DNA of 64,000 nt, from positions 186,001 through 250,000 of the forward strand of contig JAKNSD010000055.1 of assembly GCA_023525715.1 (NCBI GenBank). Reading direction: 5' to 3'. Of this stretch, positions 51,770 through 63,158 are shown in pieces; position 1 is the stretch's first letter, and each line of letters begins with the position of its first letter. The stretch is from Cichorium intybus. Lineage: Eukaryota; Streptophyta; Magnoliopsida; Asterales; Asteraceae. The notes beneath the pieces were generated by a model that worked only from the letters and a program-made list of their open reading frames with translations, made no database searches and was not told the DNA's origin. Position numbers and translations under genes: made by a program.

Positions 51770-54219
51770 GGGTACACGACAAATTGTTAAAAATAACAGA
51801 AAAAATATCATTAAATATTCAAAATTTAAGGAGTTTCTCATGAACCCAGGTACACCATAAATATTTAAAATAATCAAAAGTGTAATTATAGGTAATTTTT
51901 GAATTTTTCAAAAATTGAAAAATTAAGAATTTTTCATGTACCGGGGTACACGACAAATTGTTAAAAATAACAGAAAAAATTTCATCAAAAAATTCAAAAT
52001 TTAAGGAGTTTCTCATGAACCTAGGTACACTATAAATGTTTAAAATGATCACAAAGTGTAATTATAGGTAATTTTTGAATTTTACAAAAATTGAAAAATT
52101 AAGAATTTTTCATCTACCGGGGTACACGACAAATTGTTAAAAATAACAGAAAAAATATCATTAAAAAATTCAAAATTTAAGGAGTTTCTCATGAACCCAG
52201 GTACACCAGAAATGGTTAAAATGATCACAAAGTGTAATTATAGGTAATTTTTGAATTTTACAAAAATTCAAAAATTAATAATTTTTCATGTACCGGGGTA
52301 CACGACAAATTGGTAAAAATAACAGAAAAAATATCATTAATAATTCAAAATTTAAGGAGTTTCTCATAACCTAGGTACACCAGAAATGTTTAAAATGATC
52401 ACAAAGTGTAATTATAGGTAATTTTTGAATTTTACAAAAATTGAAATATTAAGAATTTTTCATGTACCGGGTTACACGACAAATTGTTAAAAATAACAGA
52501 AAAATATCATTAAAAAATTCAAAATTTAAGGAGTTTCTCATGAACCCAGGTACACCATAAATGTTTAAAATGATCACAAAGTGTAATTATAGGTAATTTT
52601 TGAATTTTACAAAAATTCAAAAATTAAGAATTTTTCATGTACCGGGGTACACGACAAATTGTTAAAAATAACAGAAAAAATATCAATAAAAAATTCAAAA
52701 TTTAAGGAGTTTCTCAAGAACCCAGGTACACCAGAAATGGTTAAAATGATCACAAAGTGTAATTATAGGTAATTTTGAATTTTACAAAAATTCAAAAATT
52801 AAGAATTTTTCATGTACCGGGGTACACGACAAATTGTTAAAAATAACAGAAAAAATAACAATAAAAAATTCAAAATTTAAGGAGTTTCTCATAACCTAGG
52901 TACACCAGAAATGTTTAAAATGATCACAAAGTGTAATTATAGGTAATTTTTGAATTTTACAAAAATTCAAAAATTAAGAATTTTTCATGTACCGGGGTAC
53001 ACGACAAATTGTTAAAAATAACAGAAAAAATATCATTAAATATTCAAAATTTAAGGAGTTTCTCATGAACCCAGGTACACCATAAATATTTAAAATAATC
53101 AAAAGTGTAATTATAGGTAATTTTTGAATTTTTCAAAAATTGAAAAATTAAGAATTTTTCATGTACCGGGGTACACGACAAATTGTTAAAAATAACAGAA
53201 AAAATTTCATCAAAAAATTCAAAATTTAAGGAGTTTCTCATGAACCTAGGTACACTATAAATGTTTAAAATGATCACAAAGTGTAATTATAGGTAATTTT
53301 TGAATTTTACAAAAATTGAAAAATTAAGAATTTTTCATGTACCGGGGTACACGACAAATTGTTAAAAATAACAGAAAAAATATCATTAAAAAATTCAAAA
53401 TTTAAGGAGTTTCTCATGAACCCAGGTACACCAGAAATGGTTAAAATGATCACAAAGTGTAATTATAGGTAATTTTTGAATTTTACAAAAATTCAAAAAT
53501 TAATAATTTTTCATGTACCGGGGTACACGACAAATTGGTAAAAATAACAGAAAAAATATCATTAATAATTCAAAATTTAAGGAGTTTCTCATAACCTAGG
53601 TACACCAGAAATGTTTAAAATGATCACAAAGTGTAATTATAGGTAATTTTTGAATTTTACAAAAATTGAAATATTAAGAATTTTTCATGTACCGGGTTAC
53701 ACGACAAATTGTTAAAAATAACAGAAAAATATCATTAAAAAATTCAAAATTTAAGGAGTTTCTCATGAACCCAGGTACACCATAAATGTTTAAAATGATC
53801 ACAAAGTGTAATTATAGGTAATTTTTGAATTTTACAAAAATTCAAAAATTAAGAATTTTTCATGTACCGGGGTACACGACAAATTGTTAAAAATAACACA
53901 AAAAATATCAATAAAAAATTCAAAATTTAAGGAGTTTCTCAAGAACCCAGGTACACCAGAAATGGTTAAAATGATCACAAAGTGTAATTATAGGTAATTT
54001 TGAATTTTACAAAAATTCAAAAATTAAGAATTTTTCATGTACCGGGGTACACGACAAATTGTTAAAAATAACAGAAAAAATAACAATAAAAAATTCAAAA
54101 TTTAAGGAGTTTCTCATAACCTAGGTACACCAGAAATGTTTAAAATGATCACAAAGTGTAATTATAGGTTATTTTTGAATTTTACAAAAATTGAAAAATT
54201 AAGAATTTTTCATGTACCG
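51770..54219 (+). repeat. 7-monomer tandem duplication (2 x 1225 bp)
   Basis: Starts at 51770, 52995 and 54220 give two units of exactly 1225 bp, each G-H-K-L-M-N-O. Both H copies share atttcatcaaaaaattc, and both N copies share the short ggtaattttgaatt. The last monomer of copy 1 (about 52820-52994) begins as O (aacaataaaaaattc) but ends as F (gaattttac...attc), the O/F crossover joint expected if G following F was joined after O. Copy 2 ends with a normal O and enters P at 54220. Confidence 0.92.
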
Positions 54220-57200
54220 GGGTACATGACAAATTGTTAAAAATAACAGAAAAAATATCATTAAAAAATTCAAAATTTAAGGAGTTTCTCATGAACCCAG
54301 GTACACCAGAAATGGTTAAAATGATCGCAAAGTGTAATTATAGGTAAATTTTGAATTTTACAAAAATTCAAAAATTAAGAATTTTTCATGTACCGGGGTA
54401 CACGACAAATTGTTAAAAATAACAGAAAAAATATCATTAAAAATTCAAAATTTAAGGAGTTTCTCATGAACCCAGGTTCACCAGAAATGTTGAAAATGAT
54501 CACAAAGTGTAATTATAGGTAATTTTTGAATTTTACAAAAATTGAAAAATTAAGAATTTTTCATGTACCGGGGTACACGACAAATTGTTAAAAATAACAG
54601 AAAAAATATCATTAAAAATTCAAAATTTAAGGAGTTTCTCTTGAACCCAGGTACACCAGAAATGTTTAAAATGATCACAAAGTGTAATTATAGGTAATTT
54701 TTGAATTTTACAAAAATTGAAAAATTAAGAATTTTTCATCTACCGGGGTACACGACAAATTGTTAAAAATAACAGAAAAAATATCATTAAAAATTCAAAA
54801 TTTAAGGAGTTTCTCATGAACCCAGGTACACCATAAATGTTTAAAATGATCACAAAGTGTAATTATAGGTAATTTTTGAATTTTACAAAAATTGAAAAAT
54901 TAAGAATTTTTCATGTACCGGGGTACACGACAAATTGTTAAAAATAACAGAAAAAATATCATTAAAAATTCAAAATTTAAGGAGTTTCTCATGAACCTAG
55001 GTACACCAGAAATGTTTAAAATGATCACAAAGTGTAATTATAGGTAATTTTTGACTTTTACAAAAATTCAAAAATTAAGAATTTTTCATGTACCGGGGTA
55101 CACGACAAATTGATAAAAATAACAGAAAAAATATCATTAAAAAATTCAAAATTTAAGGAGTTTCTCATGAACCTAGGTACACCAGAAATGTTTAAAATGA
55201 TCACAAAGTGTAATTATAGGTAATTTTTGAATTTTACAAAAATTCAAAAATTAAGAATTTTTCATGTACCGGGGTACACGACAAATTGTTAAAAATAACA
55301 TAAAAAATATCATTAAATATTCAAAATTTAAGGAGTTTCTCATGAACCCAGGTACACCATAAATATTTAAAATAATCAAAAGTGTAATTATAGGTAATTT
55401 TTGAATTTTACAAAAATTGAAAAATTAAGAATTTTTCATGTACCGGGGTACACAACAAATTGTTAAAAATAACAGAAAAAATTTCATTAAAAAATTCAAA
55501 ATTTAAGGAGTTTCTCATGAACCTAGGTACACTATAAATGTTTATAATGATCACAAAGTGTAATTATAGGTAATTTTTGAATTTTACAAAAATTGAAAAA
55601 TTAAGAATTTTTCATGTACCGGGGTACACAACAAATTGTTAAAAATAACAGAAAAAATATCATTAAAAAATTCAAAATTTAAGGAGTTTCTCATGAACCT
55701 AGGTACACCAGAAATGTTTAAAATGATCACAAAGTGTAATTATAGGTAATTTTTGACTTTTTCAAAAATTCAAAAATTAAGAATTTTTCATGTACCGGGG
55801 TACACGACAAATTGTTAAAAATAACAGAAAAAATATCATTAAAAAATTCAAAATTTAAGGAGTTTCTCATGAACCTAGGTACACCAGAAATGTTTAAAAT
55901 GATCACAAAGTGTAATTATAGGTATTTTTTGAATTTTACAAAAATTCAAAAATTTAGAATTTTTCATGTACCGGGGTACACGACAAATTGTTAAAAATAA
56001 CAGAAAAAATATTATTAAATATTCAAAATTTAAGGAGTTTCTCATGAACCCAGGTACACCATAAATGTTTAAAATAATCAAAAGTGTAATTATAGGTAAT
56101 TTTTGAATTTTACAAAAATTGAAAAATTAAGAGTTTTTCATGTACCGGGGTACACGACAAATTGTTAAAAATAACAGAAAAAATATCATTAAAAAATTCA
56201 AAATTTAAGGAGTTTCTCATGAACCCAGGTACACCAGAAATGGTTAAAATGATCACAAAGTGTAATTATAGGTAATTTTTGAATTTTACAAAAATTCAAA
56301 AATTAATAATTTTTCATGTACCGGGGTACACGACAAATTGGTAAAAATAACAGAAAAAATATCATTAATAATTCAAAATTTAAGGAGTTTCTCATAACCT
56401 AGGTACACCAGAAATGTTTAAAATGATCACAAAGTGTAATTATAGGTAATTTTTGAATTTTACAAAAATTGAAAAATTAAGAATTTTTCATGTACCGGGT
56501 TACACGACAAATTGTTAAAAATAACAGAAAAATATCATTAAAAAATTCAAAATTTAAGGAGTTTCTCATGAACCCAGGTACACCATAAATGTTTAAAATG
56601 ATCACAAAGTGTAATTATAGGTAATTTTTGAATTTTACAAAAATTCAAAAATTAAGAATTTTTCATGTACCGGGGTACACGACAAATTGTTAAAAATAAC
56701 AGAAAAAATATCAATAAAAAATTCAAAATTTAAGGAGTTTCTCAAGAACCCAGGTACACCAGAAATGGTTAAAATGATCACAAAGTGTAATTATAGGTAA
56801 TTGTTGAATTTTACAAAAATTCAAAAATTAAGAATTTTTCATGTACCGGGGTACACGACAAATTGTTAAAAATAACAGAAAAAATAACAATAAAAAATTC
56901 AAAATTTAAGGAGTTTCTCATAACCTAGGTACACCAGAAATGTTTAAAATGATCACAAAGTGTAATTATAGGTTATTTTTGAATTTTACAAAAATTGAAA
57001 AATTAAGAATTTTTCATGTACCGGGGTACATGACAAATTGTTAAAAATAACAGAAAAAATATCATTAAAAAATTCAAAATTTAAGGAGTTTCTCATGAAC
57101 CCAGGTACACCAGAAATGGTTAAAATGATCGCAAAGTGTAATTATAGGTAAATTTTGAATTTTACAAAAATTCAAAAATTAAGAATTTTTCATGTACCGG

Positions 57201-57724
57201 GGTACACGACAAATTGTTAAAAATAACAGAAAAAATATCATTAAAAATTCAAAATTTAAGGAGTTTCTCATGAACCCAGGTTCACCAGAAATGTTGAAAA
57301 TGATCACAAAGTGTAATTATAGGTAATTTTTGAATTTTACAAAAATTGAAAAATTAAGAATTTTTCATGTACCGGGGTACACGACAAATTGTTAAAAATA
57401 ACAGAAAAAATATCATTAAAAATTAAAAATTTAAGGAGTTTCTCATGAACCCAGGTACACCAGAAATGTTTAAAATGATCACAAAGTGTAATTATAGGTA
57501 ATTTTTGAATTTTACAAAAATTGAAAAATTAAGAATTTTTCATCTACCGGGGTACACGACAAATTGTTAAAAATAACAGAAAAAATATCATTAAAAATTC
57601 AAAATTTAAGGAGTTTCTCATTAACCCAGGTACACCATAAATGTTTAAAATGATCACAAAGTGTAATTATAGGTAATTTTTCAATTTTACAAAAATTGAA
57701 AAATTAAGAATTTTTCATGTACCG
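53345..57724 (+). repeat. 25-monomer segmental block, copy 2 (4380 bp)
   Basis: This repeats 46687-51067 monomer for monomer, starting with K and ending with P-B-C-D. Differences include aacacaaaaa near 53896, ctcttgaaccc near 54639, taagagtttttc near 56130, and cattaacccagg in the last D. That last P-B-C-D (57024-57724) is also the first unit of the 701-bp tetramer run. Confidence 0.9.
54220..57023 (+). repeat. Complete canonical 16-monomer HOR (2804 bp)
   Basis: The unit runs between P monomers at 54220 and 57024 in the order P-B-C-D-E-F-G-H-I-F-J-K-L-M-N-O. E has gatcac instead of the gatcag of 47562-50366, F has attgataaaa, and G has aacataaaa. Otherwise it closely follows the copy 6.66 kb upstream. 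Confidence 0.92.
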
Positions 57725-60700
57725 GGGTACACGACAAATTGTTAAAAATAATAGAAAAAATATCATTAAAAAATTCAAAATTTAAGGAGTTTCTCATGAA
57801 CCCAGGTACACCAGAAATGGTTAAAATGATCGCAAAGTGTAATTATAGGTAAATTTTGAATTTTACAAAAATTCAAAAATTAAGAATTTTTCATGTACCG
57901 GGGTACACGACAAATTGTTAAAAATAACAGAAAAAATATCATTAAAAATTCAAAATTTAAGGAGTTTCTCATGAACCCAGGTTCACCAGAAATGTTGAAA
58001 ATGATCACAAAGTGTAATTATAGGTAATTTTTGAATTTTACAAAAATTGAAAAATTAAGAATTTTTCATGTACCGGGGTACACGACAAATTGTTAAAAAT
58101 AACAGAAAAAATATCATTAAAAATTAAAAATTTAAGGAGTTTCTCATGAACCCAGGTACACCAGAAATGTTTAAAATGATCACAAAGTGTAATTATAGGT
58201 AATTTTTGAATTTTACAAAAATTGAAAAATTAAGAATTTTTCATCTACCGGGGTACACGACAAATTGTTAAAAATAACAGAAAAAATATCATTAAAAATT
58301 CAAAATTTAAGGAGTTTCTCATTAACCCAGGTACACCATAAATGTTTAAAATGATCACAAAGTGTAATTATAGGTAATTTTTCAATTTTACAAAAATTGA
58401 AAAATTAAGAATTTTTCATGTACCGGGGTACACGACAAATTGTTAAAAATAATAGAAAAAATATCATTAAAAAATTCAAAATTTAAGGAGTTTCTCATGA
58501 ACCCAGGTACACCAGAAATGGTTAAAATGATCGCAAAGTGTAATTATAGGTAAATTTTGAATTTTACAAAAATTCAAAAATTAAGAATTTTTCATGTACC
58601 GGGGTACACGACAAATTGTTAAAAATAACAGAAAAAATATCATTAAAAATTCAAAATTTAAGGAGTTTCTCATGAACCCAGGTTCACCAGAAATGTTGAA
58701 AATGATCACAAAGTGTAATTATAGGTAATTTTTGAATTTTACAAAAATTGAAAAATTAAGAATTTTTCATGTACCGGGGTACACGACAAATTGTTAAAAA
58801 TAACAGAAAAAATATCATTAAAAATTAAAAATTTAAGGAGTTTCTCATGAACCCAGGTACACCAGAAATGTTTAAAATGATCACAAAGTGTAATTATAGG
58901 TAATTTTTGAATTTTACAAAAATTGAAAAATTAAGAATTTTTCATCTACCGGGGTACACGACAAATTGTTAAAAATAACAGAAAAAATATCATTAAAAAT
59001 TCAAAATTTAAGGAGTTTCTCATTAACCCAGGTACACCATAAATGTTTAAAATGATCACAAAGTGTAATTATAGGTAATTTTTCAATTTTACAAAAATTG
59101 AAAAATTAAGAATTTTTCATGTACCGGGGTACACGACAAATTGTTAAAAATAATAGAAAAAATATCATTAAAAAATTCAAAATTTAAGGAGTTTCTCATG
59201 AACCCAGGTACACCAGAAATGGTTAAAATGATCGCAAAGTGTAATTATAGGTAAATTTTGAATTTTACAAAAATTCAAAAATTAAGAATTTTTCATGTAC
59301 CGGGGTACACGACAAATTGTTAAAAATAACAGAAAAAATATCATTAAAAATTCAAAATTTAAGGAGTTTCTCATGAACCCAGGTTCACCAGAAATGTTGA
59401 AAATGATCACAAAGTGTAATTATAGGTAATTTTTGAATTTTACAAAAATTGAAAAATTAAGAATTTTTCATGTACCGGGGTACACGACAAATTGTTAAAA
59501 ATAACAGAAAAAATATCATTAAAAATTAAAAATTTAAGGAGTTTCTCATGAACCCAGGTACACCAGAAATGTTTAAAATGATCACAAAGTGTAATTATAG
59601 GTAATTTTTGAATTTTACAAAAATTGAAAAATTAAGAATTTTTCATCTACCGGGGTACACGACAAATTGTTAAAAATAACAGAAAAAATATCATTAAAAA
59701 TTCAAAATTTAAGGAGTTTCTCATTAACCCAGGTACACCATAAATGTTTAAAATGATCACAAAGTGTAATTATAGGTAATTTTTCAATTTTACAAAAATT
59801 GAAAAATTAAGAATTTTTCATGTACCGGGGTACACGACAAATTGTTAAAAATAATAGAAAAAATATCATTAAAAAATTCAAAATTTAAGGAGTTTCTCAT
59901 GAACCCAGGTACACCAGAAATGGTTAAAATGATCGCAAAGTGTAATTATAGGTAAATTTTGAATTTTACAAAAATTCAAAAATTAAGAATTTTTCATGTA
60001 CCGGGGTACACGACAAATTGTTAAAAATAACAGAAAAAATATCATTAAAAATTCAAAATTTAAGGAGTTTCTCATGAACCCAGGTTCACCAGAAATGTTG
60101 AAAATGATCACAAAGTGTAATTATAGGTAATTTTTGAATTTTACAAAAATTGAAAAATTAAGAATTTTTCATGTACCGGGGTACACGACAAATTGTTAAA
60201 AATAACAGAAAAAATATCATTAAAAATTAAAAATTTAAGGAGTTTCTCATGAACCCAGGTACACCAGAAATGTTTAAAATGATCACAAAGTGTAATTATA
60301 GGTAATTTTTGAATTTTACAAAAATTGAAAAATTAAGAATTTTTCATCTACCGGGGTACACGACAAATTGTTAAAAATAACAGAAAAAATATCATTAAAA
60401 ATTCAAAATTTAAGGAGTTTCTCATTAACCCAGGTACACCATAAATGTTTAAAATGATCACAAAGTGTAATTATAGGTAATTTTTCAATTTTACAAAAAT
60501 TGAAAAATTAAGAATTTTTCATGTACCGGGGTACACGACAAATTGTTAAAAATAATAGAAAAAATATCATTAAAAAATTCAAAATTTAAGGAGTTTCTCA
60601 TGAACCCAGGTACACCAGAAATGGTTAAAATGATCGCAAAGTGTAATTATAGGTAAATTTTGAATTTTACAAAAATTCAAAAATTAAGAATTTTTCATGT

Positions 60701-61229
60701 ACCGGGGTACACGACAAATTGTTAAAAATAACAGAAAAAATATCATTAAAAATTCAAAATTTAAGGAGTTTCTCATGAACCCAGGTTCACCAGAAATGTT
60801 GAAAATGATCACAAAGTGTAATTATAGGTAATTTTTGAATTTTACAAAAATTGAAAAATTAAGAATTTTTCATGTACCGGGGTACACGACAAATTGTTAA
60901 AAATAACAGAAAAAATATCATTAAAAATTAAAAATTTAAGGAGTTTCTCATGAACCCAGGTACACCAGAAATGTTTAAAATGATCACAAAGTGTAATTAT
61001 AGGTAATTTTTGAATTTTACAAAAATTGAAAAATTAAGAATTTTTCATCTACCGGGGTACACGACAAATTGTTAAAAATAACAGAAAAAATATCATTAAA
61101 AATTCAAAATTTAAGGGGTTTCTCATTAACCCAGGTACACCATAAATGTTTAAAATGATCACAAAGTGTAATTATAGGTAATTTTTCAATTTTACAAAAA
61201 TTGAAAAATTAAGAATTTTTCATGTACCG
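57024..61229 (+). repeat. Tetramer HOR P-B-C-D, 701 bp x 6
   Basis: Units start at 57024, 57725, 58426, 59127, 59828 and 60529; the cattaaccc marker in D repeats at exactly 701-bp intervals (57619, 58320, 59021, 59722, 60423, 61124). Each unit has P (gatcgc, aggtaaattttg), B (ggttcacc, tgttgaaaatg), C (attaaaaattaaaaattt, catctaccgg) and D (cattaaccc, tttttcaatttt). Units 2-5 look identical by eye. Unit 1 differs in P (gtacatgac, aacagaaaa versus aataga in later units), and unit 6 has ttaaggggtttc. This is the most homogeneous and probably youngest expansion in the window. Confidence 0.95.
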
Positions 61230-63158
61230 GGGTACACGACAAATTGTTAAAAATAACAGAAAAAATATCATTAAAAAATTCAAAATTTAAGGAGTTTCTC
61301 ATGAAGCTAGGTACACCAGAAATGTTTAAAATGATCACAAAGTGTAATTATAGGTAATTTTTGACTTTTACAAAAATTCAAAAATTAAGAATTTTTCATG
61401 TACCGGGGTACACGACAAATTGTTAAAAATAACAGAAAAAATATCATTAAAAAATTCAAAATTTAAGGAGTTTCTCATGAACCTAGGTACACCAGAAATG
61501 TTTAAAATGATCACAAAGTGTAATTATAGGCAATTTTTGAATTTTACAAAAATTCAAAAATTAAGAATTTTTCATGTACCGGGGTACACGACAAATTGTT
61601 AAAAATAACAGAAAAAATATCATTAAATATTCAAAATTTAAGGAGTTTCTCATGAACCCAGGTACACCATAAATATTTAAAATAATCAAAAGTGTAATTA
61701 TAGGTAATTTTTGAATTTTACAAAAATTGAAAAATTAAGAATTTTTCATGTACCGGGGTACACGACAAATTGTTAAAAATAACAGAAAAAATATCATTAA
61801 AAAATTCAAAATTTAAGGAGTTTCTCATGAACCCAGGTACACCATAAATGTTTAAAATGATCACAAAGTGTAATTATAGGTAATTTTTGAATTTTACAAA
61901 AATTGAAAAATTAAGAATTTTTCATGTACCGGGGTACACGACAAATTGTTAAAAATAACAGAAAAAATATCATTAAAAAATTCAAAATTTAAGGAGTTTC
62001 TCATGAAGCTAGGTACACCAGAAATGTTTAAAATGATCACAAAGTGTAATTATAGGTAATTTTTGACTTTTACAAAAATTCAAAAATTAAGAATTTTTCA
62101 TGTACCGGGGTACACGACAAATTGTTAAAAATAACAGAAAAAATATCATTAAAAAATTCAAAATTTAAGGAGTTTCTCATGAACCTAGGTACACCATAAA
62201 TGTTTAAAATGATCACAAAGTGTAATTATAGGCAATTTTTGAATTTTACAAAAATTCAAAAATTAAGAATTTTTCATGTACCGGGGTACACGACAAATTG
62301 TTAAAAATAACAGAAAAAATATCATTAAATATTCAAAATTTAAGGAGTTTCTCATGAACCCAGGTACACCATAAATATTTAAAATAATCAAAAGTGTAAT
62401 TATAGGTAATTTTTGAATTTTACAAAAATTGAAAAATTAAGAATTTTTCATGTACCGGGGTACACGACAAATTGTTAAAAATAACAGAAAAAATTTCATT
62501 AAAAAATTCAAAATTTAAGGAGTTTCTCATGAACCTAGGTACACCAGAAATGTTTAAAATGATCACAAAGTGTAATTATAGGTAATTTTTGAATTTTACA
62601 AAAATTGAAAAATTAAGAATTTTTCATGTACCGGGGTACACAACAAATTGTTAAAAATAACAGAAAAAATATCATTAAAAAATTCAAAATTGAAGGAGTT
62701 TCTCATGAACCTAGGTACACCAGAAATGTTTAAAATGATCACAAAGTGTAATTATAGGTAATTTTTTACTTTTACAAAAATTCAAAAATTAAGAATTTTT
62801 CATGTACCGGGGTACACGACAAATTGTAAAAAATAACAGAAAAAATATCATTAAAAAATTCAAAATTTAAGGAGTTTCTCATGAACCTAGGTACACCAGA
62901 AATGTTTAAAATGATCACAAAGTGTAATTATAGATAATTTTTGAATTTTACAAAAATTCAAAAATTAAGAATTTTTCATGTACCGGGGTACACGACAAAT
63001 TGTTAAAAATAACAGAAAAAATATCATTAAATATTCAAAATTTAAGGAGTTTCTCATGAACCCAGGTACACCATAAATGTTTAAAATAATCAAAAGTGTA
63101 ATTATAGGTAATTTTTGAATTTTACAAAAATTGAAAAATTAAGAATTTTTCATGTACC
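61230..63158 (+). repeat. R/E-F-G-D tetramer and mixed monomers
   Basis: R/E hybrid (gaagctagg with gacttttac), F with aggcaattttt, G and D occupy 61230-61931, and R/E-F-G repeats from 61932 (702-bp offset). The two F monomers share the rare aggcaattttt. Then come an H/F hybrid (atttcatt but ccagaaatg), I-like (acacaac, attttttactttt, gaaggag), F (attgtaaaaaataac, tagataatt) and G, in roughly canonical order. Singletons increase toward the right end. Confidence 0.83.
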
